Below the pieces are notes generated by a model that saw nothing but the letters and a program-made list of their open reading frames with translations, was not told where the DNA came from and made no database searches. A stretch of 64,000 nt of DNA from Galaxea fascicularis (Eukaryota; Cnidaria; Anthozoa; Scleractinia; Euphylliidae). The position numbers were made by a program, and so were the translations under genes. Positions 22,480 to 34,337 of the stretch are shown piece after piece. The stretch is taken from the NCBI GenBank assembly GCA_948470475.1, contig OX419345.1, positions 21,106,859-21,170,858 of the forward strand. The letters are read 5' to 3'. The first letter of the stretch is position 1. The number at the start of each line of letters is the position of its first letter.

Positions 22480-24603
22480 GTTCTTGGAAGCATTTAGACA
22501 TGATTTCTAGGTTGCTTTTTCAAGTAGGCAAAGTTTAAGCCAAATTCAAAATTTGACTCAAAAGCATGTGGTCCCCCCTTTGGGTTTTGGTCAAAATTTC
22601 AACTTTGCTAAAATCTTGCACACAGCTCAAATAAGAATAGAAATCAAGTTTGCGGAGTTCTTGGAAGCATTTAGATATGATTTCTACGTTGCTTTTTCAA
22701 GTAGGCAAAGTTTAAGCCAAATTGAAAATTTGACTCAAAAGCATGTGGTCCCCCCTTTGGGTTTTGGTCAAAATTTCAACTTTGCTAAAATCTTGCAGAC
22801 AGCTCAAATAAGAATAGAAATCAAGTTTGCGGAGTTCTTGGAAGCATTTAGATATGATTTCTACGTTGCTTTTTCAAGTAGGCAAAGTTTAAGCCAAATT
22901 CAAAATTTGACTCAAAAGCATGTGGTCCCCCCTTTGGGTTTTGGTCAAAATTTCAACTTTGCTAAAATCTTGCACACACCACAAATAAGAATAGAAATCA
23001 AGTTTGCGGAGTTCTTGGAAGCATTTAGACATGATTTCTAGCTTCCTTTTTCAAGTAGGCAAAGTTTAAGCCAAATTCAAAATTTGACTCAAAAGCATGT
23101 GGTCCCCCCTTTGGGTTTTGGTCAAAATTTCAACTTTGCTAAAATCTTGCACACAGCTCAAATAAGAATAGAAATCAAGTTTGCGGAGTTCTTGGAAGCA
23201 TTTAGACATGATTTCTAGGTTGCTTTTTCAAGTAGGCAAAGTTTAAGCCAAATTCAAAATTTGACTCAAAAGCATGTGGTCCCCCCTTTGGGTTTTGGTC
23301 AAAATGTCAACTTTGCTAAAATCTTGGACACAGCTCAAATAAGAATAGAAATCAAGTTTGCGGAGTTCTTGGAAGCATTTAGACATGATTTCTAGGTTGC
23401 TTTTTCAAGTAGGCAAAGTTTAAGCCAAATTCAAAATTTGACTCAAAAGCATGTGGTCCCCCCTTTGGGTTTTGGTCAAAATTTCAACTTTGCTAAAATC
23501 TTGGACACAGCTCAAATAAGAATAGAAATCAAGTTTGCGGAGTTCTTGGAAGCATTTAGACATGATTTCTAGGTTGCTTTTTCAAGTAGGCAAAGTTTAA
23601 GCCAAATTCAAAATTTGACTCAAAAGCATGTGGTCCCCCCTTTGGGTTTTGGTCAAAATTTCAACTTTGCTAAAATCTTGCACACAGCTCAAATAAGAAT
23701 AGAAATCAAGTTTGCGGAGTTCTTGGAAGCATTTAGACATGATTTCTAGGTTCCTTTTTCAAGTAGGCAAAGTTTAAGCCAAATTCAAAATTTGACTCAA
23801 AAGCATGTGGTCCCTCCTTTGGGTTTTGGTCAAAATTTCAACTTTGCTAAAATCTTGCACACAGCTCAAATAAGAATAGAAATCAAGTTTGCGGAGTTCT
23901 TGGAAGCATTTAGACATGATTTCTAGGTTGCTTTTTCAAGTAGGCAAAGTTTAAGCCAAATTCAAAATTTGACTAAAAAGCATGTGGTCCCCCCTTTGGG
24001 TTTTGGTCAAAATTTCAACTTTGCTAAAATCTTGCACACAGCTCAAATAAGAATAGAAATCAAGTTTGCGGAGTTCTTGGAAGCATTTAGACATGATTTC
24101 TAGCTTGCTTTTTAAAGTAGGCAAAGTTTAAGCCAAATTCAAAATTTGACTCAAAAGCATGTGGTCCCCCCTTTGGGTTTTGGTCAAAATTTCAACTTTG
24201 CTAAAATCTTGGACACAGCTCAAATAAGAATAGAAATCAAGTTTGCGGAGTTCTTGGAAGCATTTAGACATGATTTCTAGGTTGCTTTTTCAAGTAGGCA
24301 AAGTTTAAGCCAAATTCAAAATTTGACTCAAAAGCATGTGGTCCCCCCTTTGGGTTTTGGTCAAAATTTCAACTTTGCTAAAATCTTGCACACAGCTCAA
24401 ATAAGAATAGAAATCAAGTTTGCGGAGTTCTTGGAAGCATTTAGACATGATTTCTAGGTTGCTTTTTCAAGTAGGCAAAGTTTAAGCCAAATTCAAAATT
24501 TGACTCAAAAGCATGTGGTCCCCCCTTTGGGTTTTGGTCAAAATTTCAACTTTGCTAAAATCTTGCACACAGCTCAAATAAGAATAGAAATCAAGTTTGC
24601 GGA
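22480..24603 (+). repeat. Satellite segment with the longest read-through monomer run
   Basis: These twelve monomers lie between the two CCCTCC modules. The TACG monomers at 22657 and 22834 are adjacent, which is unusual because they normally alternate with stop-containing monomers. The second carries ACACACCACAAA and is followed by a GCTTCC monomer (23011), as in the HOR family, so part of that family is embedded here without its GGTTCCTTTTTTAAG unit. The monomer at 23896 has the private GACTAAAAAG, seen again near 30878. No gene was seen. Confidence 0.75.
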
Positions 24604-26904
24604 GTTCTTGGAAGCATTTAGACATGATTTCTAGGTTCCTTTTTCAAGTAGGCAAAGTTTAAGCCAAATTCAAAATTTGACTCAAAAGCATGTGGTCCCT
24701 CCTTTGGGTTTTGGTCAAAATTTCAACTTTGCTAAAATCTTGCACACAGCTCAAATAAGAATAGAAATCAAGTTTGCGGAGTTCTTGGAAGCATTTAGAC
24801 ATGATTTCTAGGTTGCTTTTTCAAGTAGGCAAAGTTTAAGCCAAATTCAAAATTTGACTCAAAAGCATGTGGTCCCCCCTTTGGGTTTTGGTCAAAATTT
24901 CAACTTTGCTAAAATCTTGGACACAGCTCAAATAAGAATAGAAATCAAGTTTGCGGAGTTCTTGGAAGCATTTAGACATGATTTCTAGGTTGCTTTTTCA
25001 AGTAGGCAAAGTTTAAGCCAAATTCAAAATTTGACTCAAAAGCATGTGGTCCCCCCTTTGGGTTTTGGTCAAAATTTCAACTTTGCTAAAATCTTGCACA
25101 CAGCTCAAATAAGAATAGAAATCAAGTTTGCGGAGTTCTTGGAAGCATTTAGACATGATTTCTAGGTTCCTTTTTCAAGTAGGCAAAGTTTAAGCCAAAT
25201 TCAAAATTTGACTCAAAAGCATGTGGTCCCTCCTTTGGGTTTTGGTCAAAATTTCAACTTTGCTAAAATCTTGCACACAGCTCAAATAAGAATAGAAATC
25301 AAGTTTGCGGAGTTCTTGGAAGCATTTAGACATGATTTCTAGGTTGCTTTTTAAAGTAGGCAAAGTTTAAGCCAAATTCAAAATTTGACTCAAAAGCATG
25401 TGGTCCCCCCTTTGGGTTTTGGTCAAAATTTCAACTTTGCTAAAATCTTGGACACAGCTCAAATAAGAATAGAAATCAAGTTTGCGGAGTTCTTGGAAGC
25501 ATTTAGACATGATTTCTAGGTTGCTTTTTCAAGTAGGCAAAGTTTAAGCCAAATTCAAAATTTGACTCAAAAGCATGTGGTCCCCCCTTTGGGTTTTGGT
25601 CAAAATTTCAACTTTGCTAAAATCTTGCACACAGCTCAAATAAGAATAGAAATCAAGTTTGCGGAGTTCTTGGAAGCATTTAGACATGATTTCTAGGTTG
25701 CTTTTTCAAGTAGGCAAAGTTTAAGCCAAATTCAAAATTTGACTCAAAAGCATGTGGTCCCCCCTTTGGGTTTTGGTCAAAATTTCAACTTTGCTAAAAT
25801 CTTGCACACAGCTCAAATAAGAATAGAAATCAAGTTTGCGGAGTTCTTGGAAGCATTTAGACATGATTTCTAGGTTGCTTTTTCAAGTAGGCAAAGTTTA
25901 AGCCAAATTCAAAATTTGACTCAAAAGCATGTGGTCCCCCCTTTGGGTTTTGGTCAAAATTTCAACTTTGCTAAAATCTTGCACACAGCTCAAATAAGAA
26001 TAGAAATCAAGTTTGCGGAGTTCTTGGAAGCATTTAGATATGATTTCTACGTTGCTTTTTCAAGTAGGCAAAGTTTAAGCCAAATTGAAAATTTGACTCA
26101 AAAGCATGTGGTCCCCCCTTTGGGTTTTGGTCAAAATTTCAACTTTGCTAAAATCTTGCAGACAGCTCAAATAAGAATAGAAATCAAGTTTGCGGAGTTC
26201 TTGGAAGCATTTAGACATGATTTCTAGCTTGCTTTTTAAAGTAGGCAAAGTTTAAGCCAAATTCAAAATTTGACTCAAAAGCATGTGGTCCCCCCTTTTG
26301 GTTTTGGTCAAAATTTCAACTTTGCTAAAATCTTGGACACAGCTCAAATAAGAATAGAAATCAAGTTTGCGGAGTTCTTGGAAGCATTTAGATATGATTT
26401 CTACGTTGCTTTTTCAAGTAGGCAAAGTTTAAGCCAAATTCAAAATTTGACTCAAAAGCATGTGGTCCCCCCTTTGGGTTTTGGTCAAAATTTCAACTTT
26501 GCTAAAATCTTGCACACAGCTCAAATAAGAATAGAAATCAAGTTTGCGGAGTTCTTGGAAGCATTTAGACATGATTTCTAGGTTGCTTTTTAAAGTAGGC
26601 AAAGTTTAAGCCAAATTCAAAATTTGACTCAAAAGCATGTGGTCCCCCCTTTGGGTTTTGGTCAAAATTTCAACTTTGCTAAAATCTTGGACACAGCTCA
26701 AATAAGAATAGAAATCAAGTTTGCGGAGTTCTTGGAAGCATTTAGACATGATTTCTAGGTTGCTTTTTCAAGTAGGCAAAGTTTAAGCCAAATTCAAAAT
26801 TTGACTCAAAAGCATGTGGTCCCCCCTTTGGGTTTTGGTCAAAATTTCAACTTTGCTAAAATCTTGCACACAGCTCAAATAAGAATAGAAATCAAGTTTG
26901 CGGA
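24604..26904 (+). repeat. CCCTCC module, copy B (13 monomers)
   Basis: It repeats the order of the module at 20002: CCCTCC monomers at 24604 and 25135, GGTTGC..TTTTTAAAG with GGACAC at 25312, plain GCACAC monomers, then TACG/GCTTGC alternation and GGTTGC..TTTTTAAAG with GGACAC at 26551. It has one more plain monomer and two fewer monomers in the alternating part. A private G to T changes TTTGGG to TTTTGG near 26298. A related series begins at 6019, so this module exists in three places in the left half. Confidence 0.8.
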
Positions 26905-28320
26905 GTTCTTGGAAGCATTTAGACATGATTTCTAGGTTGCTTTTTCAAGTAGGCAAAGTTTAAGCCAAATTCAAAATTTGACTCAAAAGCATGTGGTCCC
27001 CCCTTTGGGTTTTGGTCAAAATTTCAACTTTGCTAAAATCTTGCAGACAGCTCAAATAAGAATAGAAATCAAGTTTGCGGAGTTCTTGGAAGCATTTAGA
27101 CATGATTTCTAGCTTGCTTTTTAAAGTAGGCAAAGTTTAAGCCAAATTCAAAATTTGACTCAAAAGCATGTGGTCCCCCCTTTGGGTTTTGGTCAAAATT
27201 TCAACTTTGCTAAAATCTTGCACACAGCTCAAATAAGAATAGAAATCAAGTTTGCGGAGTTCTTGGAAGCATTTAGATATGATTTCTACGTTGCTTTTTC
27301 AAGTAGGCAAAGTTTAAGCCAAATTCAAAATTTGACTCAAAAGCATGTGGTCCCCCCTTTGGGTTTTGGTCAAAATTTCAACTTTGCTAAAATCTTGCAC
27401 ACAGCTCAAATAAGAATAGAAATCAAGTTTGCGGAGTTCTTGGAAGCATTTAGACATGATTTCTAGGTTGCTTTTTAAAGTAGGCAAAGTTTAAGCCAAA
27501 TTCAAAATTTGACTCAAAAGCATGTGGTCCCCCCTTTGGGTTTTGGTCAAAATTTCAACTTTGCTAAAATCTTGCACACAGCTCAAATAAGAATAGAAAT
27601 CAAGTTTGCGGAGTTCTTGGAAGCATTTAGACATGATTTCTAGGTTGCTTTTTCAAGTAGGCAAAGTTTAAGCCAAATTCAAAATTTGACTCAAAAGCAT
27701 GTGGTCCCCCCTTTGGGTTTTGGTCAAAATTTCAACTTTGCTAAAATCTTGCACACAGCTCAAATAAGAATAGAAATCAAGTTTGCGGAGTTCTTGGAAG
27801 CATTTAGACATGATTTCTAGGTTGCTTTTTCAAGTAGGCAAAGTTTAAGCCAAATTCAAAATTTGACTCAAAAGCATGTGGTCCCCCCTTTGGGTTTTGG
27901 TCAAAATTTCAACTTTGCTAAAATCTTGCACACAGCTCAAATAAGAATAGAAATCAAGTTTGCGGAGTTCTTGGAAGCATTTAGACATGATTTCTAGGTT
28001 GCTTTTTCAAGTAGGCAAAGTTTAAGCCAAATTCAAAATTTGACTCAAAAGCATGTGGTCCCCCCTTTGGGTTTTGGTCAAAATTTCAACTTTGCTAAAA
28101 TCTTGCACACAGCTCAAATAAGAATAGAAATCAAGTTTGCGGAGTTCTTGGAAGCATTTAGATATGATTTCTACGTTGCTTTTTCAAGTAGGCAAAGTTT
28201 AAGCCAAATTGAAAATTTGACTCAAAAGCATGTGGTCCCCCCTTTGGGTTTTGGTCAAAATTTCAACTTTGCTAAAATCTTGCAGACAGCTCAAATAAGA
28301 ATAGAAATCAAGTTTGCGGA
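26905..28320 (+). repeat. Satellite linker between module B and HOR copy 5
   Basis: Eight monomers of left-zone types: CAGACAG, GCTTGC, TACG, GGTTGC..TTTTTAAAG, three plain GCACAC monomers, and a TACG monomer with GAAAATTTG and CAGACAG. The order partly repeats the end of the CCCTCC module without its CCCTCC monomers. The monomer following this segment has a private GACATAATTTC (near 28340). Nothing other than satellite was seen. Confidence 0.72.
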
Positions 28321-30621
28321 GTTCTTGGAAGCATTTAGACATAATTTCTAGCTTGCTTTTTAAAGTAGGCAAAGTTTAAGCCAAATTCAAAATTTGACTC
28401 AAAAGCATGTGGTCCCCCCTTTGGGTTTTGGTCAAAATTTCAACTTTGCTAAAATCTTGCACACAGCTCAAATAAGAATAGAAATCAAGTTTGCGGAGTT
28501 CTTGGAAGCATTTAGATATGATTTCTACGTTCCTTTTTCAAGTAGGCAAAGTTTAAGCCAAATTCAAAATTTGACTCAAAAGCATGTGGTCCCCCCTTTG
28601 GGTTTTGGTCAAAATTTCAACTTTGCTAAAATCTTGCACACAGCTCAAATAAGAATAGAAATCAAGTTTGCGGAGTTCTTGGAAGCATTTAGACATGATT
28701 TCTAGCTTCCTTTTTCAAGTAGGCAAAGTTTAAGCCAAATTCAAAATTTGACTCAAAAGGATGTGGTCCCCCCTTTGGGTTTTGGTCAAAATTTCAACTT
28801 TGCTAAAATCTTGGACACAGCTCAAATAAGAATAGAAATCAAGATTGCGGAGTTCTTGGAAGCATTTAGACATGATTTCTAGGTTGCTTTTTCAAGTAGG
28901 CAAAGTTTAAGCCAAATTCAAAATTTGACTCAAAAGCATGTGGTCCCCCCTTTGGGTTTTGGTCAAAATTTCAACTTTGCTAAAATCTTGGACACAGCTC
29001 AAATAAGAATAGAAATCAAGTTTGCGGAGTTCTTGGAAGCATTTAGACATGATTTCTAGGTTCCTTTTTCAAGTAGGCAAAGTTTAAGCCAAATTCAAAA
29101 TTTGACTCAAAAGCATGTGGTCCCCCCTTTGGGTTTTGGTCAAAATTTCAACTTTGCTAAAATCTTGCAGACAGCTCAAATAAGAATAGAAATCAAGTTT
29201 GCGGAGTTCTTGGAAGCATTTAGACATGATTTCTAGGTTCCTTTTTCAAGTAGGCAAAGTTTAAGCCAAATTCAAAATTTGACTCAAAAGGATGTGGTCC
29301 CCCCTTTGGGTTTTGGTCAAAATTTCAACTTTGCTAAAATCTTGGACACAGCTCAAATAAGAATAGAAATCAAGTTTGCGGAGTTCTTGGAAGCATTTAG
29401 ACATGATTTCTAGGTTGCTTTTTCAAGTAGGCAAAGTTTAAGCCAAATTCAAAATTTGACTCAAAAGCATGTGGTCCCCCCTTTGGGTTTTGGTCAAAAT
29501 TTCAACTTTGCTAAAATCTTGGACACAGCTCAAATAAGAATAGAAATCAAGTTTGCGGAGTTCTTGGAAGCATTTAGACATGATTTCTAGGTTCCTTTTT
29601 TAAGTAGGCAAAGTTTAAGCCAAATTCAAAATTTGACTCAAAAGCATGTGGTCCCCCCTTTGGGTTTTGGTCAAAATTTCAACTTTGCTAAAATCTTGGA
29701 CACAGCTCAAATAAGAATAGAAATCAAGTTTGCGGAGTTCTTGGAAGCATTTAGATATGATTTCTACGTTGCTTTTTCAAGTAGGCAAAGTTTAAGCCAA
29801 ATTCAAAATTTGACTCAAAAGCATGTGGTCCCCCCTTTGGGTTTTGGTCAAAATTTCAACTTTGCTAAAATCTTGCACACACCACAAATAAGAATAGAAA
29901 TCAAGTTTGCGGAGTTCTTGGAAGCATTTAGACATGATTTCTAGCTTCCTTTTTCAAGTAGGCAAAGTTTAAGCCAAATTCAAAATTTGACTCAAAAGCA
30001 TGTGGTCCCCCCTTTGGGTTTTGGTCAAAATTTCAACTTTGCTAAAATCTTGCACACAGCTCAAATAAGAATAGAAATCAAGTTTGCGGAGTTCTTGGAA
30101 GCATTTAGACATGATTTCTAGGTTGCTTTTTCAAGTAGGCAAAGTTTAAGCCAAATTCAAAATTTGACTCAAAAGCATGTGGTCCCCCCTTTGGGTTTTG
30201 GTCAAAATTTCAACTTTGCTAAAATCTTGGACACAGCTCAAATAAGAATAGAAATCAAGTTTGCGGAGTTCTTGGAAGCATTTAGACATGATTTCTAGGT
30301 TGCTTTTTCAAGTAGGCAAAGTTTAAGCCAAATTCAAAATTTGACTCAAAAGCATGTGGTCCCCCCTTTGGGTTTTGGTCAAAATTTCAACTTTGCTAAA
30401 ATCTTGCACACAGCTCAAATAAGAATAGAAATCAAGTTTGCGGAGTTCTTGGAAGCATTTAGACATGATTTCTAGGTTGCTTTTTCAAGTAGGCAAAGTT
30501 TAAGCCAAATTCAAAATTTGACTCAAAAGCATGTGGTCCCCCCTTTGGGTTTTGGTCAAAATTTCAACTTTGCTAAAATCTTGCACACAGCTCAAATAAG
30601 AATAGAAATCAAGTTTGCGGA
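28321..30621 (+). repeat. HOR family copy 5 (13 monomers, about 8 kb from copy 4)
   Basis: Key marks recur in order: GCTTCC with AAAAGGATG and GGACAC (28675), GGTTCC with CAGACAG, GGTTCC with AAAAGGATG, GGTTCCTTTTTTAAG (29560), TACG with ACACACCACAAA (29737), GCTTCC (29914), then GGACAC, GCACAC, GCACAC. It leads into a CCCTCC monomer at 30622, as copy 4 does at 20002, so the HOR-to-CCCTCC junction is itself duplicated. It lacks the opening alternation in full and the TTGTTTC pair. Confidence 0.8.
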
Positions 30622-31682
30622 GTTCTTGGAAGCATTTAGACATGATTTCTAGGTTCCTTTTTCAAGTAGGCAAAGTTTAAGCCAAATTCAAAATTTGACT
30701 CAAAAGCATGTGGTCCCTCCTTTGGGTTTTGGTCAAAATTTCAACTTTGCTAAAATCTTGCACACAGCTCAAATAAGAATAGAAATCAAGTTTGCGGAGT
30801 TCTTGGAAGCATTTAGACATGATTTCTAGGTTGCTTTTTCAAGTAGGCAAAGTTTAAGCCAAATTCAAAATTTGACTAAAAAGCATGTGGTCCCCCCTTT
30901 GGGTTTTGGTCAAAATTTCAACTTTGCTAAAATCTTGCAGACAGCTCAAATAAGAATAGAAATCAAGTTTGCGGAGTTCTTGGAAGCATTTAGACATGAT
31001 TTCTAGCTTGCTTTTTAAAGTAGGCAAAGTTTAAGCCAAATTCAAAATTTGACTCAAAAGCATGTGGTCCCCCCTTTGGGTTTTGGTCAAAATTTCAACT
31101 TTGCTAAAATCTTGCACACAGCTCAAATAAGAATAGAAATCAAGTTTGCGGAGTTCTTGGAAGCATTTAGATATGATTTCTACGTTGCTTTTTCAAGTAG
31201 GCAAAGTTTAAGCCAAATTCAAAATTTGACTCAAAAGCATGTGGTCCCCCCTTTGGGTTTTGGTCAAAATTTCAACTTTGCTAAAATCTTGCACACAGCT
31301 CAAATAAGAATAGAAATCAAGTTTGCGGAGTTCTTGGAAGCATTTAGACATGATTTCTAGGTTGCTTTTTAAAGTAGGCAAAGTTTAAGCCAAATTCAAA
31401 ATTTGACTCAAAAGGATGTGGCCCCCCTTTGGGTTTTGGTCAAAATTTCAACTTTGCTAAAATCTTGGACACAGCTCAAATAAGAATAGAAATCAAGTTT
31501 GCGGAGTTCTTGGAAGCATTTAGACATGATTTCAAGGTTGCTTTTTCAAGTAGGCAAAGTTTAAGCCAAATTCAAAATTTGACTCAAAAGAGTGTGGTCC
31601 CCCCTTTGGGTTTTGGTCAAAATTTCAACTTTGCTAAAATCTTGCACACAGCTCAAATAAGAATAGAAATCAAGTTTGCGGA
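30622..31682 (+). repeat. Satellite linker with a 1-bp deletion monomer
   Basis: Six monomers. The CCCTCC monomer (30622) and the GACTAAAAAG monomer (30799) repeat the pair seen at 23719-24072. The monomer starting at 31330 lacks the T of GGTCC, the first length change in the window after 177 exact-length monomers. The next monomer has TTCAAGG for TTCTAGG and AAAGAGTGTGG for AAAGCATGTGG. This marks the start of a more diverged part of the array. Confidence 0.78.
31421..31422 (+). other. 1-bp deletion (T of GGTCCCCCC)
   Basis: The sequence reads GTGGCCCCCCTTT where nearly all other monomers read GTGGTCCCCCCTTT. This shifts the phase by -1 for all monomers to the right and is the first of seven 1-bp length changes. 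It makes an in-frame ATG precede the 94-codon open frame beginning at 31429, which is a by-product. Confidence 0.93.
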
Positions 31683-34337
31683 GTTCTTGGAAGCATTTAG
31701 ACATGATTTCTAGCTTGCTTTTTAAAGTAGGCAAAGTTTAAGCCAAATTCAAAATTTGACTCAAAAGCATGTGGTCCCCCCTTTGGGTTTTGGTCAAAAT
31801 TTCAACTTTGCTAAAATCTTGCACACAGCTCAAACAAGAATAGAAATCAAGTTTGCGGAGTTCTTGGAAGCATTTAGATATGATTTCTACGTTGCTTTTT
31901 CAAGTAGGCAAAGTTTAAGCCAAATTGAAAATTTGACTCAAAAGCATGTGGTCCCCCCTTTGGGTTTTGGTCAAAATTTCAACTTTGCTAAAATCTTGCA
32001 GACAGCTCAAATAAGAATAGAAATCAAGTTTGCGGAGTTCTTGGAAGCATTTAGACATGATTTCTAGGTTGCTTTTTCAAGTAGACAAAGTTTAAGCCAA
32101 ATTCAAAATTTGACTCAAAAGCATGTGGTCCCCCCTTTGGGTTTTGGTCAAAATTTCAACTTTGCTAAAATCTTGCACACAGCTCAAATAAGAATAGAAA
32201 TCAAGTTTGCGGAGTTCTTGGAAGCATTTAGATATGATTTCTACGTTGCTTTTTCAAGTAGGCAAAGTTTAAGCCAAATTCAAAATTTGACTCAAAAGCA
32301 TGTGGTCGCCCCTTTGGGTTTTGGTCAAAATTTCAACTTTGCTAAAATCTTGCACACAGCTCAAATAAGAATAGAAATCAAGTTTGCGGAGTTCTTGGAA
32401 GCATTTAGACATGATTTCTAGCTTCCTTTTTCAAGTAGGCAAAGTTTAAGCCAAATTGAAAATTTGACTCAAAAGGATGTGGTCCCCCCTTTGGGTTTTG
32501 GTCAAAATTTCAACTTTGCTAAAATCTTGGACACAGCTCAAATAAGAATAGAAATCAAGTTTGCGGAGTTCTTGGAAGCATTTAGACATGATTTCTAGGT
32601 TGCTTTTTCAAGTAGGCAAAGTTTAAGCCAAATTCAAAATTTGACTCAAAAGCATGTGGTCCCCCCTTTGGGTTTTGGTCAAAATTTCAACTTTGCTAAA
32701 ATCTTGGACACAGCTCAAATAAGAATAGAAATCAAGTTTGCGGAGTTCTTGGAAGCATTTAGACATGATTTCTAGGTTCCTTTTTCAAGTAGGCAAAGTT
32801 TAAGCCAAATTCAAAATTTGACTCAAAAGCATGTGGTCCCCCCTTTGGGTTTTGGTCAAAATTTCAACTTTGCTAAAATCTTGCAGACAGCTCAAATAAG
32901 AATAGAAATCAAGTTTGCGGAGTTCTTGGAAGCATTTAGACATGATTTCTAGGTTGCTTTTTCAAGTAGGCAAAGTTTAAGCCAAATTCAAAATTTGACT
33001 CAAAAGCATGTGGTCCCCCCTTTGGGTTTTGGTCAAAATTTCAACTTTGCTAAAATCTTGGACACAGCTCAAATAAGAATAGAAATCAAGTTTGCGGAGT
33101 TCTTGGAAGCATTTAGACATGATTTCTAGGTTCCTTTTTTAAGTAGGCAAAGTTTAAGCCAAATTCAAAATTTGACTCAAAAGCATGTGGTCCCCCCTTT
33201 GGGTTTTGGTCAAAATTTCAACTTTGCTAAAATCTTGGACACAGCTCAAATAAGAATAGAAATCAAGTTTGCGGAGTTCTTGGAAGCATTTAGATATGAT
33301 TTCTACGTTGCTTTTTCAAGTAGGCAAAGTTTAAGCCAAATTCAAAATTTGACTCAAAAGCATGTGGTCCCCCCTTTGGGTTTTGGTCAAAATTTCAACT
33401 TTGCTAAAATCTTGCACACAGCTCAAATAAGAATAGAAATCAAGTTTGCGGAGTTCTTGGAAGCATTTAGACATGATTTCTAGGTTGCTTTTTCAAGTAG
33501 GCAAAGTTTAAGCCAAATTCAAAATTTGACTCAAAAGCATGTGGTCCCCCCTTTGGGTTTTGGTCAAAATTTCAACTTTGCTAAAATCTTGGACACAGCT
33601 CAAATAAGAATAGAAATCAAGTTTGCGGAGTTCTTGGAAGCATTTAGACATGATTTCTAGGTTGCTTTTTCAAGTAGGCAAAGTTTAAGCCAAATTCAAA
33701 ATTTGACTCAAAAGCATGTGGTCCCCCCTTTGGGTTTTGGTCAAAATTTCAACTTTGCTAAAATCTTGCACACAGCTCAAATAAGAATAGAAATCAAGTT
33801 TGCGGAGTTCTTGGAAGCATTTAGACATGATTTCTAGGTTGCTTTTTCAAGTAGGCAAAGTTTAAGCCAAATTCAAAATTTGACTCAAAAGCATGTGGTC
33901 CCCCCTTTGGGTTTTGGTCAAAATTTCAACTTTGCTAAAATCTTGCACACAGCTCAAATAAGAATAGAAATCAAGTTTGCGGAGTTCTTGGAAGCATTTA
34001 GACATGATTTCTAGGTTGCTTTTTCAAGTAGGCAAAGTTTAAGCCAAATTCAAAATTTGACTCAAAAGCATGTGGTCCCCCCTTTGGGTTTTGGTCAAAA
34101 TTTCAACTTTGCTAAAATCTTGCAGACAGCTCAAATAAGAATAGAAATCAAGTTTGCGGAGTTCTTGGAAGCATTTAGACATGATTTCTAGGTTGCTTTT
34201 TCAAGTAGGCAAAGTTTAAGCCAAATTCAAAATTTGACTCAAAAGCATGTGGTCCCCCCTTTGGGTTTTGGTCAAAATTTCAACTTTGCTAAAATCTTGG
34301 ACACAGCTCAAATAAGAATAGAAATCAAGTTTGCGGA
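31683..34337 (+). repeat. HOR family copy 6 (15 monomers, degenerate)
   Basis: The order is close to copy 5: GCTTGC, TACG with GAAAATTTG, GGTTGC, TACG, GCTTCC with AAAAGGATG and GGACAC (32391), GGTTGC with GGACAC, GGTTCC with CAGACAG, GGTTGC with GGACAC, GGTTCCTTTTTTAAG (33099), TACG (33276), then GGACAC, GCACAC, GCACAC. It differs by an ordinary ACACAGC in the TACG monomer, one missing GGTTCC monomer and one missing GCTTCC monomer. Private changes include CAAACAAG near 31833, GTAGACAAAG near 32084 and GGTCGCCCC near 32307. It contains the last GATATG..TACG monomer of the window. Confidence 0.75.

Noticed and set aside
31429..31713. 94-codon frame with a true ATG start as a gene
   Set aside because: The ATG comes from the upstream AAAAGGATG variant put in frame by a 1-bp deletion at 31421. 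The rest is ordinary satellite.
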